From assembly GCA_004352715.1 (NCBI GenBank), contig SCFE01000119.1, forward strand, positions 156,187 through 220,186: DNA of 64,000 nt, given 5' to 3'. Under the pieces are notes generated by a model. The model saw nothing but the letters and a program-made list of their open reading frames with translations. It did no database searches and had not been told where the DNA came from. This stretch comes from Hofstenia miamia (Eukaryota > Xenacoelomorpha > Acoela). The translations under genes were made by a program, and so were the position numbers. Of this stretch, positions 33,127 through 45,186 are shown in pieces. Numbering within the stretch: the stretch's first letter is position 1; every line of letters starts with the position of its first letter.

Positions 33127-33784
33127 TTCTACAGCAGTGTTGCAACCGGGCCGGGCTCACATATTTGAAGAATATAAACGGGCCGGACTGAGCCTGGAAT
33201 TGTGATTTTAACGGGCCTAATTATCGTTTTCACTAATACTTGAAACCTGACGGGGGGTTGAATTTGCCAGATGTTGCGAGGTTATCAGAATAACAAATAA
33301 CCAGGAAGAAGATGTATTCAGTGATTTTTTTGATGCAGGACAGCCAAATACAGTATTAGCAGCCGATAAAGAATTAAAAATGAAATTGTGGCTTACAGAT
33401 CATCCCCAATCTGTTCAGATGATCTAAGAAACCCACTTGTGTTTTGGCGCCAATACCATAGCACTTTTTCCCAATTATCAAAAACAGCCCGTCAGATACT
33501 TCCCACTCAAGGTGGGTCTGCACAAAGCGAACCAGATTTTTCAGAGGCTGGCAACATTCTCACAGAAAAACGAAACAGACTGGATCCTGAACATGTCAGT
33601 CAAATGGAACTTTTAAACTCAGCGGCGAAAGCCGGTATTAAATTTTTTTGAACGTTGTTTTTTTTAATTCTTATGGTTTAAATATAAAAGCGTCACGGGC
33701 CGGTCTGGGCTTAAAAATACATGGGCCGGGCCGGGCCGGGTAGGGCCAATAAAATTATGGCCCGGTTGCAACACTGTTCTACAG
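33127..33784 (+). mobile_element. hAT transposon, internally deleted, perfect ends and duplication
   Basis: The element body is 33135-33776 (642 bp). Both ends read inward CAGTGTTGCAACCGGGCC, an 18-bp perfect inverted repeat. TTCTACAG occurs directly outside both ends (33127-33134 and 33777-33784), a perfect 8-bp target duplication. Subterminal GGGCC and CCGGGC repeats are strong at the right end. It lies in intron 1 of ENaC gene A. Confidence 0.95.
33388..33651 (+). pseudogene. hAT transposase C-terminal dimerisation domain remnant
   Basis: The frame reads LRNPLVFWRQYHSTFSQLS, then ARQILPTQGGSAQSEPDFSE and AGNILTEKRNRLDPEHVSQM, ending at a TGA near 33651. This is the hATC dimerisation region: N-P-L-x-x-W, the L-P/I-x-S-A-x-S-E-x-x-F-S core and the K-R-N-R-L block. 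The first R of the usual SER-x-F-S is P here. The catalytic domain and BED finger are missing, so the copy depends on an enzyme from elsewhere. Confidence 0.85.
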
Positions 33785-35889
33785 TGCTTGAATTTAGCGA
33801 ATCTTGTTCTGATGTTATGAAAAAGTATTGAAATTTAGCAATTCACATCTTGAAGCAGTTTGCTTTTTTAATATATAACATGCATTTTTCAAAGGTATTA
33901 CTTAACATTTGCATGTGCTTAGAAAAAAGTTCAAAACAAAACTATAAATATAAAGCAAGTTATCATTTTAATACCTATTACTTAAAAAGATATTAAAGCT
34001 TTAAACTTCAAGGCATAACAACCAACCAATTAGCGTTCTAATGAATTATCTGCTCATATTTTTAATAAAATTGTTCTATATTCAGTTCATAAATCGCTTA
34101 AACATTAATTTGATATACAAAATAAGTAACTAAAATTTGAAATATTTGCGATTTTTGTTATCCTAATAACATTTTTTTGGAAAGTACGAGCGTTACTTTA
34201 AAAAAATTAATTGTTTTGCATTTATTTTGGGCATTTCGATTTTTTTCATATAGACATTTTTTCATAAGAACAATAGTTGTTCCCCGAATTTCAAAAAAAT
34301 GTCTCCAAGCATATTAGAAAAATTGAAATCGTGAAATACTGACTCATCTATTAGTGTATGCGCCCCATATAATTTTAAAATTTGGTCTATTACTGTCTGA
34401 ATCACCTGAAAAGAATAAAGCCCAACTGTGTCACAATTCAATTATTCGTAATATTAGCTAAGTTTTAGAAATTCTGCAGTCAATATTATTAAGTTTGATA
34501 TGTGGTAAATTTTTAAGAAATTTAAGGACTTTAGAATTCTTTTGATAGCTCGTTGAACAGTTTTTCCTCATTAATCTTCGAGGCAATCTCTTATCAATTA
34601 TTAATTGAAAAAATTTGCAAACATTTGGTAAATTGCAATAAATTGTTTTTTTAAAAGCACAATTATATATTTAAGAAATATACAGATGTTGAATTATTCA
34701 TATAATATCTATTTAAAGTTAACAGTGATGAACAATGCTAAAGTTATTAAATACTGCGTATATATATTGTTTAATTTATATGTCACATTATATAGTTAGT
34801 GCAGTCATTGACACCTGTTGCTATTTACGCTGTTTTAGATAAATTTTCAAAAGAAATTATAATCGAATCAAAGCGACCACTTTGGTTCGCCTTGATCAGA
34901 TATCATTGATAATATTAATAAATCGTTTCATATATTTTCGAACCTTTCAACTAGGCCAGAATATCAAAGAAGAAAAGAGTAAAAATGTGGAAAGCGAACA
35001 AATTTATTCATTACCTTTCATACTAGCATGTAATATTGAATCCTATATTTCATATTTTTGAAATTCTGTACTATATTATTTTCGAATTACTTGCCTAATA
35101 AGAAATTTATACAGAAATGCGACTGAGATGGTATAAGAATTTTTTGCTGTAAGAATTTGAACAGCGCACAGTTGTAAGCGATTTAACATTTTCAAACCCG
35201 ATTTTCGGAATTTTGATACAAAATGTAGTGAACGAATTTTAGAATGCAAATGATTCAGTTGTTTTTAAAAACAATTTGCAAGTTTTGTTACAAAATTAAT
35301 ATATTTGAAATGCACATATCTCTGTGTTCCTATTTGCAAACTATAGTATTTCAGTGGCACCAAGCGTTTCAATTTAAAGACATGATCACACGTAGTTGAT
35401 CATCAGTACACATGAAGCAAAATCACGCTCTGATTGTGTTTTTGATGAGCTTGGGCAGGAAAAACATCCAGTGATAGCACAGGAAATCTCGCAATATTAG
35501 CTTTATAAAAATGTTTTCTTTAATTTACCAATATAATCTCCATTGAAGTTGAAGTTTATGTATATATTCTCCATCAGTCTGCATACATGTTTTCATTCTA
35601 TTAAACCATTCTGAGAAAAAGAGATTTTGACGAACAACTTCAGTGAGAGAAGCGAAGTGTTTCTTTATTAAGTTCCATATTTGGCACAAAAGTATTAATA
35701 AAATCAATAATGCTTAATGATGAACGTTTCTGTATTTTTTTCAAATTACGAACTAACAAGTTTGCAAGTTACATTATTTAATCAGGACATTTTAGCGGTA
35801 TAGCGAACTAGGCCACGAGCTTTTGGTCTTACTTATGTATATATATATAAGTATTGGCTTTGTCGAGAAACGTTCTAGTATCACAAATT
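33785..35889. other. Intronic non-coding stretch
   Basis: AT-rich, no gene or repeat recognised. Ends with a short TA tract near 35838-35850. Confidence 0.4.
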
Positions 35890-35899
35890 AACTCGACTT

Positions 35900-36720
35900 T
35901 CTACATACAATTTACAGTTCAATTGGGAACAAGTCTCCGTTAATCATTGCCATCTACACTGACTTTGCCAAGGCGTTTGACAAGGTTCCCCATTCACTGT
36001 TACTGAAGAAGGTCTGGGCATAGGTGGGAAACTGCTATTGATCTTACGGGATTATTTTTCTGGTCACATGCAATGTGATCACATAGATGGTGTTGTATCA
36101 GACGAGCTCAATGTCCCTTCGAGTGTTCCACAGGGTTTTATTTTGGGCCCGTTATTATTTTGCATTTTCGTTACCGACTTGCCATCTGAAATTATGTGCT
36201 CCTTGATATACATATGTTGGCTGGTGATGTAAAACTTCTACTATATGGTGTTGCTAGCGATACGCACTTGTTGCAGTCGGATGTTGCCCGTCTGAGATGT
36301 GGTGCTTTCGCAATGGTATGATGCTGGTATATGCTAACTGTAATGTCTTGGTAATTAGTGGTTCTACTACTTTGCCGGATTTACGGGTTCAATTGAACTC
36401 GAGCATGTCATGGAAAAAACATATTTCTATCAAATTGAAGAAGTCAAATCAAGTTTGGCACATCATAAGGCGAAATGTTACTCACACTTATTCGAAAGGT
36501 GATAAATTGGCGCTTTAAAAATCAATGACCTTACCGATTATTTGCTATGCTTCTGTAAGTTGGTATGCCAACAGAAGTGATATGAGAAAATTTGAATCCC
36601 TCCAGCAACGCATGACAAAGTGGATTATTCACTATGAAAACATGTCCTAAAGGAATCAACTTGGTAAGCTAAACCTCTTCCCTCTAAACATGCACTTTTA
36701 GTTAAACGACATTTTGACCC
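35900..36720 (+). pseudogene. LINE reverse transcriptase fragment (jockey-superfamily-like)
   Basis: Plus-strand motifs in broken frames: AIYTDFAKAFDKVPHSLLLKK at about 35945-36010 (trimmed core TDFAKAFDKVPHSLLL), with the catalytic D-F-x-K-A-F-D, then SSVPQGFILGPLLFCIFV at about 36120-36170, then an eroded Y-A-D-D region near 36215, then LNSSMSWKKHISIKLKK and MTKWIIHYENM further on. The type differs from the LINE at 22340-24260 (VPHSLLL and LPSEI are BovB/jockey-like features). It is followed within about 200 bases by the R4-like element. Confidence 0.75.
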
Positions 36721-36889
36721 TTGCGAAGATCATGCAGATACTATGGTGATGATTTTCTCAAATGTTATCAATCCGTGGAACTACGAAATTTGATCTTCCC
36801 GCATTCATCTGGAAAAATATTGGTATTCTTTTTTTATCGTTGCCCTAGACTCATCAACTTTATTTGCGAACGAAATAAATGTTGGACCT

Positions 36890-38985
36890 TTCCCGCTCTC
36901 AAGTCTAGAGCAGTAAAGTTCTGGGAGAATATATGGGGAAGTGCGGGACCAGAGATAGAGAATGAGCAGATGCAGAAAGAATTCAGGCAAGAAGAAGAAG
37001 TAATCACAACTGCAAAGCTGAAGGAGGCTCTAAAGAAGATGAAGAACTGGAAGGCGCCAGGCAGCGATGAGGTACATAGGTATTGGCTGAAGAAGTTCAC
37101 AAGCATTCATGAGAGACTAGCAGTAGCATTGGAGGAGTGTGTGGTGAGTGGGTGTCCAGAGTGGATGGTAGTAGGAAGAACATTTCTGATACAGAAGGAC
37201 CCAAAGAAAGGTAGTGAGCCAAGCAACTTCAGGCCAATAACATGTCTGCCAACAACTTGGAAATTGCTAACTTCAGTGATTTACTTAGAACAAAATAGGT
37301 TGATACCAGAGGAACAAAAGGGATGCAGGACAAAGACGAGAGGGTGCAAAGANNNNNNNNNNNNNNNNNNNNNNNNNNNNNNNNNNNNNNNNNNNNNNNN
37401 NNNNNNNNNNNNNNNNNNNNNNNNNNNNNNNNNNNNNNNNNNNNNNNNNNNNNNNNNNNNNNNNNNNNNNNNNNNNNNNNNNNNNNNNNNNNNNNNNNNN
37501 NNNNNNNNNNNNNNNNNNNNNNATGCAGGACAAAGACGAGAGGGTGCAAAGATCAGTAATTAATAGACCAGGCAGTGGTGGAGAATTGTAGAAGAAGGAA
37601 GACAAACTTAGCAATGGCGTGGATAGACTACAGGAAGGCATATGACAGCATATCACATAGATGGGTATTGAAGACGCTAGAAGCCAATGGAGTTTCATGG
37701 AAATGGGTTGAGTTTCTAGAGAGGAGATGGGAAAGTGGCAGACTGAAATAGTCGGGCACCGGTTGAGGTTTAGGCGAGGCATATTCCAGGGAGATAGCTT
37801 AGCACCACTACTGTTTGTAGTTAGCTTAATCCCTATCACAGAAAAGTTAAAAAGGACAGGCATAGGGTATAAGCTGGAGAAGAATGGTAGAGCAATGAGT
37901 CATCTATGTTTGATGGATGACCTGAAGATGTATGCTAGTTCAAGGAAGATGTTGCAGATGCAAGTGGAGACATTGGAGAAGGCAAGCCGAGATTCAGGGT
38001 TGGAATTTGGATGAGGAAAGTGTACAACAGCCCCAATGACTAGAGGCAAGTGTGTGGATGGGGATGGTTTGAGGACGAGCAGTGGAGAGGTCAAGGAGAG
38101 GTACAAGGACTTAGGAATAATAGAGAAAAATATAACAGATCATGAGGAAATGAGGACGAGGTTAAAAAAAGAATACACGAGGAGAGTAAGGAAGGTACTA
38201 CAGAAGTCAGCATTGAATGGATAGAATTGTATAAAAGCCATTAATACAATTAATACCAGTGTTGAGATATTCAGCAAGAATAGTTAGATGGAACAAGAAT
38301 GAACTTAGGGAGGTAGACAGTGAGACAAGGAAGGTACTAGCAGAAGAGAGGGCTTTCAACTTAAATGGAGATGTTGATAGGTTGTACATGGCAAGGCATA
38401 AAGGAGGAAAAGGACTGCTAAATGTGGAGGAAATTGTAGAAGCAGAAGCACAACCTAGAGGGTCCCTACTGGAGGTCACTAAAAAGTTAAGGAAGCTAAG
38501 AACTGAGAGTGAAGGTAAGAATGTATAACAGAGTAGAATGGAATCAGAGAGACAAACAACGTAGAGGCAGAAGGCAATGCATGGAGAATACTGGAGGAAC
38601 ACAGAAAAGTTTCACAGAGAAGAAAACAACAAGTGGTTAAAAAGGCAGGACTGAAAAGAGAAACAGAAGCACTGATAATGGCCGCACAGGAGCAAGCAAT
38701 AAGAACAAACTGGGTGAAGAACCATATAGACAGAAGAGTAGAAGTAAGTGATAAGTGTAGGCTATGTAAGAAAGAGCGGAGACAGTAGATCATCTGATAG
38801 CAGGGTGTGAGAAGTTGGCACAGAATGAGTATAAGTTCAAGCATGACAAGGTGGGAAGAATGGTACATTGAAGTTTGAGCAGGCAGCATGGGTTAGAAGC
38901 AGGAGACAAGTGGTATGACCACAACCCACAGAGCTGAGAGGAATATCAGCATGAAGCTGTGTGAAGTAAGAATAATAATAAAAAT
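36890..38985 (+). pseudogene. R4/Dong-like LINE with FMDD-type reverse transcriptase and CCHC motif
   Basis: Plus strand. From about 36900 come VKFWENIWGS and MKNWKAPGSDEVHRYWLKKF, then GRTFLIQKDPKKG, FRPITCLPTTWKLLT and EQKGCRTKTRGCKDQ, followed by a stop. After the gap come LAMAWIDYRKAYDSISHRW, RGIFQGDSLAPLLFVVSL, and LCLMDDLKMYASS, in which the catalytic box reads L-M-D-D. A C-terminal CRLCKKE (about 38757), then after a shift HLIAGCEKLAQNEY and KWYDHNP match the CCHC finger and start of the nuclease domain of R4/Dong-type elements. These use a restriction-like endonuclease. Several stops, shifts and a false-looking gap (37353-37522) show it is dead. Confidence 0.8.
37353..37522. other. 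Assembly gap of 170 Ns with identical 30-bp flanks
   Basis: The 30 bases before the gap (37323-37352) and the 30 after it (37523-37552) are identical, beginning ATGCAGGACAAAGACGAG. Merging them would leave the R4 frame in register up to the stop, so the two contig ends probably overlap and the gap is false. Confidence 0.85.
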
Positions 38986-38989
38986 AGTT

Positions 38990-40953
38990 GTTGAGTGAAA
39001 AAACCCACGTAGCGGCAAGCCTGTTGTTTATATCTGCGAATTTGTAAAACTGTTCGAATGACTTTAAACAATTTGTCAGCTTTTTCTAGTAAATATAACT
39101 CGTAACCGACTTTTTGTAACCCTGGCAGCAATTGATTTTTTAGAACGCAAAACTAACTTATCAAAACAAAAAATAATTAACAAGAATAACAAATGGAAGG
39201 CTTCCTTCGAATCATCGAATAACAATAAGTTCATTTACTTGGTCTGGGTCATTTAGTAAAGTTTGTATCAGACAGAGGAGAATGACATCAGAAACTCTTA
39301 GCCATTTTCATGTTTAACAGCAATCGCCGAAGCTTATACAATTTTTAACCATAACCACTGTTAAATGGGGCTAAATCCGTAACCTCACAGTTCTAGTGGG
39401 ATGGAGTGGCACAGCACCCGTTTGCATTTCCAATTGTAGTTAAAAGTTGACATTGTAAAATATATTTAGACTGAAATTTGTAGCTTCGTTAAAAAAGTCA
39501 ATCAATAAATTTTGTCGTTTTGCATGTCTCTTTGTAAAATTAATCCTATTTAGTAGAAATTAAACGTAAACTTTTATGAACTTAGTAATTACATTTGAAC
39601 TATATTCCATATTAATATTATATTTGGAATCCGTGGGATGAGATGGGACAGACAAATATGTCCCATCATCAAGCCTGTCGATCCAAGGGCTATAGGGTTA
39701 AACTACCGATTCTGGCATTTCCATTAGTACAATTACTTTGGGAAATTTTAGTCTTTAGTCGGAGAACTAAGAAAAATTTATCATAATAGAATATTCATGA
39801 TGATAAATTTCTCTTATCACTTACAAAATGGAAAATAAATATGTTTTCTTTCTTAATGTACATTAAAGAAAGTACACAAATACCTGAAATACCTACACTA
39901 TAAGTTGTTTTGTAATCGTGAATACCCAATACACGAAAATTTCAATACACTACGAGACACTTAATCATGACTCAAAGAAATCTGATGATGATACTAAAGC
40001 GATCATATTAAGTTTTCATTTTTACAATATCTGTAGCACATGTGCTTATTGTAAATCATCATGATCCATTTAGATGACTATTAAATTATGTTCCGTCAGA
40101 TTAGGAGAATCAGTTCCAACTACGCACAGGAAAGCTTAAATCTGCATTTCTTTCTCCGAATGTTATAATAGATTTGTAATGAAGAATGGTGCAGTAGAAA
40201 TATATTATTTCTAATAGCGGTGAGAAAACATAAAACAATTTCTTTACGAGCAGAAGTATAAATTATATTTTTTTCTCACATTTCTTCAGTTGAGTTGAAA
40301 CAATGTTGATTTGGACAACAAGGAAAACATGTTAAGAATTTATTCACGTAATTTCGATTTTCAGTAGGGAAAAATTACAACATAAAAATTTCCATTTTAA
40401 GTTCAAAAACTTTAAGGGCACACATTTCTAGAAACAAAATGTAGAAGTAAAGAATTTGTCACCAGAATTTAATTTTATAGACGTTTAAATTGTCAAAATA
40501 TTGCTTAACAATATATTTACCTGGAAGTTTATAAAAGATAATGGTTTATTAGAAAAAAATTTAAGCGCTTATAACTCGCTAGCTGATGAAGATATCGAAA
40601 ATCGGAAAAATCTTTCACTTACGCCCTAAAATCGCACCTAGATCCCGCGAACCCTGCGATACGTGATACATGATTTTTGATTTTACACACGCGTTCCTTA
40701 ACTGGACTTGGATTGCCGATGTAGATCTACAGAAAATAGAAAAAGCCGAGTAGTTGTTGCTACTATAGGCTTTAAGCTGTTGATTCTCTGAGGGTTAAAT
40801 ATTATTTTGGCACAAATGTTAATCATGACATGGAAGCTTATTCACTGAAAGATGCATCATAATATCCCACAATTTCCATGCCTGGAGATAATTGTTCGAA
40901 AATGTGTACAAAACGCTTAGGGTTAAAAGTTTCAATGTATCAATCTAAAGAGC
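38990..40953. other. Intronic non-coding stretch
   Basis: No gene or repeat boundary recognised. A GC-richer patch at about 40620-40700 has no coding frame. Confidence 0.4.
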
Positions 40954-40959
40954 ACTTAC

Positions 40960-42462
40960 CAAACTTAGAGCTGAGCGAAGGGATTCAGTAGTAGTGTTTC
41001 CGCTTTTAATTTTCTCATATATTTTTTTTATAAATCCCTCTAATGGCAATTTAGCTTTTGGAAATGACAACTTTAGTGTTTCCAGTCGGTACACTAATCT
41101 TTCCAATAAATATGGAATATTCTCTTCTGTGGGCCAAGACATATAATCTGATTTCCATTCGTACTCATCTTCAACACATTGTTTGCGGCATGGACAGTTT
41201 TGTTTACGATTTACAATGTCTTCTTCCACCTCTCTATAAGAAAGATAAGCGTTTTGCCTTGCAAAGCGTTGTGTTGTATTCCACATGTTACAAAACTTAA
41301 TATTAAATGCTTTGGATAACGTAAAATCATCTGTGCAATCAGCTAGATTAACCAAATATTCTTGAAAACACAACTCTTTACAGTATTCAAAAGAGTATTT
41401 GGAATTACGAAATATTGAAGGCAGCAGAACATCTTCTGGATAATTTGACATACAATCACTATATGGAGGGTGTGGATACACAGTCTTGTGCTCCTTCAAT
41501 GAAATTCGTGTTCGTGATCCAGAGTAAATTGGAATGGAATTTCTTCTTAATACTGGAACATAGTCTACTGCATGGAGAGCTATTTCTGCACTTGAAGTAG
41601 GAGCAAAAAGTCCCACATTTTCATCAACATCAAGAAATACTGCAAATCGAATCGCATACTTAGACCCTGTCCCGATAGCAAGTCTTTGAGTATCCCTATA
41701 CCTATTTATTTCCCCAACAGTTGAGATGTCGAACTGAAAACACATGCCTTTAAAAGTTGGTACTGGTACAACTAGGGGTATTGTCGGATTAATCCATGCT
41801 GCGGTATAATCAAAGTCATTAATAAAGAAATTTGTAATAAACGTTGTATGTTCAGTTCCATAACGTAGAATCTCTTCTTCTTTAAATAAAATAATGTTAT
41901 ATGGGTTGATCTTATCATGATTGTCAAATAGAGCTAAGTAGTCACTATATGCGCAAAGCATCTCATCTGAATTGTCTGGACAATCACTAAAGGAATTGCA
42001 AAGAAAGTACTTAGAGATGCAGGTTTTACCATCATTGCAAAGCCATTCAAATGATTTACATTTTGGATCAGTAAAGTCTTTCAGAATATTTTGATACTGA
42101 ACTTCGTCTATGTCTGCCAATTGGGAATTGTTTTTCAAATTTCGTTTTTTTAATGGAGAAGCATCGCATATTGAGATTAGAGGCCAAATCGCCATTTCTC
42201 TGTCTATGACATCTATGTCAACAACAACATCATGACGGATGAACTTTTTAACCAGTGGTTCCATTTGCAAAATGAATATTCCTAAACCAAAAACGTAGAC
42301 TATTATCCATAAGACTTTGGTGAAATTAAAAGACGCACTACCTACTTGTGGAAGAGCGCTAGAATAGAAACTACTTGCCACATTTTTAACGCGTTTCGGT
42401 GATCTGGATTTCGGCATTGCTGTAAAAAATAGCCCGGTATTTAATAGTTTGTTTAATCTCAT
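40960..42462 (-). CDS. DEG/ENaC sodium channel gene A, exon 1, with LDL-A module
   Basis: Encodes a degenerin/epithelial-type cation channel subunit. The first ATG in frame (42462) follows an in-frame stop at 42490-42492. Exon 1 gives 501 residues and ends in phase 0 at the donor GTAAGT (40959). Domains: basic N-terminus, TM1 about 49-68 (VLWIIVYVFGLGIFILQ), the conserved WPLISICDASP at 93-103, then an LDL-receptor class A module at 135-170 with six cysteines (135, 142, 148, 155, 161, 170) and the calcium-binding DCPDNSDE. The usual ectodomain follows: LHAVDYVP, PYSDC at 333-337, a cysteine-rich block (337, 361, 365, 376, 391, 423, 425, 429), and YEWKSDYMSWP at 434-444. Exons 2 and 3 complete about 584 residues. 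Three such subunits form an amiloride-type sodium channel; ligand unknown. An LDL-A insert is rare in the family. A later start at PKSRSPK is possible. Confidence 0.95.
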
Positions 42463-45186
42463 CTTGTTGATCTGTAAGCCAATCACATGTTAGACTGGAT
42501 TGAGAAGCGCCTTATGTAAACACTTCCAAAATCAACTGTTCAAACTTTGAATTATATTTACTAAGCAATTCACTTCTCATAATATTAAATGCATAATACA
42601 TTGTATACTTTACCCTTTAAGCTAAATGTTGAGCATCATTCATTACAATTTTTTAGTAGAATCGAGAACAATTTGACCAACAGGTCTCTGAATTAAAAGT
42701 GAAATATTTCACAGAATTATTATGAAAATCAAATATATCATGCAAGCAGTTTCATAAATTGTGCAAATACATGCAAGCATCTTAAAATTTTGATTGCAAT
42801 ATTTAATTGATCAATAGTAGAATCTTAATTTTAGACTGCAATTAAAAAACGAGAACATTTTCTAGCCTTTCTTTATAGTTATTTATGTATTCTCTTCTCA
42901 CCAGTTATTATTTGTGGAATTGGTTAATTTCTCTATATTTTGTAGTTCAATTAAAAAGCAATAAAATCCATAACAATGGATTACATAATTTTACTATAAG
43001 TAATTTGCGAGACTTTGAATGTTTCAAAATCAGTTTTTCCACCCTACATGTAAAGCTAGATTATGTATAAATTTGTGAGGATATATAGAAAATTTGTTAA
43101 TGAGCTCCTAAGCAAGGACATGGCACCAAAGCGAAGGATGAAAATTCCACTGACAATCATATTAATAAAATGAAAGCAAATTTGTAATTTTAATCATTAA
43201 TTTGCATTTTTAGATATTTTGCTCTATTATAAAAAATATTTCTTTTGCAAACTTTTGAAAGTTTTTGAGGACGCTAAAATTCCGAATTGAAATGGTTGAT
43301 CCAATAGAGATTATAGAATATTTAATTTCGAAGAAAAGTGTCAAGATGTTTAAATTTCAAATTTATGAATTATTTTTCAAACATTTATAAAAGTATTAAT
43401 CTTTTGCAAATATATTGATTGAACTTACAAAGAATGTACACTTTTTACCTACATTCTAATTTCAGAGTGGTAACAATTGTAAAACAAGGTTGATAAGTGC
43501 TCCATACATTGTTAATCCATAAATAAAGGATCAAGGTTCAAATGAACTTATAGTATCAAAAGTACTAGACTTCTGTCGTTTTGTTTTTTCTGTTCTCAAT
43601 TCCCTTTTTATTGCTTACTAGATGGTAGCAGTTAATGCTTGACTTATATGATTGGTTAATTAGCTGAGATTTAGTTGAAATGGATTTTTTTTCACATTTT
43701 GTTACATTAAAGAAATGAAATTCAATAACACTAATAGCATAGCGGTAATGTTTAAAAATCCTTTAGCAGTGCCTGAGCTCATAAATAAATTATTGAAAGT
43801 GTTTTTGAGAATACAAGTGGAATGTACACTATTGCTTACGTCTTCATACTTAAGTGAGATCTCTAAATTTTGAATTAAAATCATGAAATGAAACTTTCCC
43901 ATTGTTGCAATATTTTTTAAATTCCAATTACAGTGCTCATCACAATGCAGTGCCCTTATGAAATTTATATAAATTTCTAGTTGAATCTCCACTTTCAATT
44001 GAATTACTGAATAAGATTAGCCGTAAGATTAAAACTATCTAATTATTCAACAAATTATTTTTCCACAAGCACTGTTTGAGTTTGTTAGAATGATTTTTCA
44101 AAAAGTATGGATGGATCTTCATCCAACTTAGATTCCTTAAACTTTCAGACTGATTCCGATTTCCGTCTAGGGGCTAGAGCAAGTTTTATGCACTTGCAAT
44201 AGCAAATATCGATTCATAGGGGCCGTATGTTAAATCATAGAAGGATTTTTTACAAGCGTAAAAATATCTATACTCAACTCATTGATTACCTCCAAAGAAT
44301 TTTCAATATTTCTATCAGAACATTTCTGAATGATGCTTGCATGATAGATTGACATAATGACAGCTACTGAATTATATTAGAGAAGGAATTTGCAGTCTAT
44401 GATTGCCCTTGTTTTATATTGGTATTGATCCGTGATCCTCAAAATGGGTATGTAATATTACGTTAAGCAAATAGAATTTCAACAGCAGTCGTTCTATTAA
44501 TTTGTTTCTTCTTATAGAGTTTTTGGGAATGCAATATACAATCAAAGTCAAACTTCTCTTTGGTTATTGGGAAAATATATATGTCTTCTTTGATTAAGTA
44601 ATTGTATGGTTAGAAGAGTAAGTATTCTGATATTTTCCTTTATAATTCTGTATCTTTGCTTACATTTATTTGTAAATCAATTGAGAAAATATACATCGTA
44701 AATGATAATTATGGTTAATTTATACATTTTCGTTTATAGATTGAAATCAAATACTCATGTTGAAAATCTTCCAATTTATCAAACTAATTTAAGAGATATC
44801 TCATTTAGAATTAATGCATAATATGATTAATCAAACATTACAAATATGTGAGGCTTGAATATTTTTTTTACTATTGATAATAGATATGTATTTGCAATTT
44901 TTTATTTTTCTCTGTACGTTTATGACTATTTTACATCCAGCTGATGTCGCAATGAATTCAAGGCATCAAAAACTTATTAGCACCTATTATAATAATGAGA
45001 ATTAATATTTTGCAACTTAGAGTTACTAGAAAATACAAACAGAATTTCTTAAAACCATTTTACCCTATGATACCAGAATTACCCTAATGAGCCAAAAAAG
45101 TATTTTTCCGGTTATCTGTAAGTTTGGAGTAATAGGAAACAATAGATTATTTTTTATAAAATATTGGTTTGACGTTAATAATTCTT
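42463..45186. other. Upstream region of ENaC gene A
   Basis: Presumed 5' untranslated and promoter sequence; an acceptor-like CTTACAG at about 42471-42477 (minus) leaves open an upstream leader exon. One minus-strand frame is described separately at 43702-43998. Nothing else was recognised. Confidence 0.4.
43702..43998 (-). other. Possible small exon with hydrophobic C-terminus
   Basis: The minus strand is open for 98 codons and ends SSGTAKGFLNITAMLLVLLN plus five more residues. A small-residue site (SSG) followed by a hydrophobic tail at the extreme C-terminus resembles a GPI-anchor signal. Three cysteines lie upstream (LHCDEHCNW and STCIL). A donor-like GTAAGC occurs inside it at about 43845, which argues against one continuous exon. 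No family is recognised, and in AT-rich DNA this could be chance. Confidence 0.22.

Larger units (their letters stand above)
32889..40959 (-). other. Intron 1 of ENaC gene A (8.1 kb)
   Basis: Starts with the donor GTAAGT (minus, 40959-40954) and ends CTTTAG. It hosts a hAT element (33135-33776), a LINE fragment (about 35900-36720) and an R4/Dong-like LINE (about 36890-38985). The remaining stretches (33785-35890 and 38990-40950) are AT-rich with nothing recognised. Confidence 0.85.

Noticed and set aside
36834-37106. Minus-strand frames at 36805-37106
   Set aside because: Shadows of the R4-like reverse transcriptase on the plus strand.
37229-37863. Open frames on both strands across the gap
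   Set aside because: Ns are read as open codons; the minus-strand frames are antisense to the R4 element.
38207-38889. 131- and 136-codon minus-strand frames
   Set aside because: Antisense to the A/G-rich R4-like coding strand; the L/S/F composition is a by-product.
41058-41600. Plus-strand frames inside ENaC exon 1
   Set aside because: Antisense to a well-supported coding exon.
42463-42486. Extending the ENaC start to codons before 42462
   Set aside because: The upstream eight codons begin at a GTG, not an ATG, and follow an in-frame stop; non-ATG initiation is not assumed.
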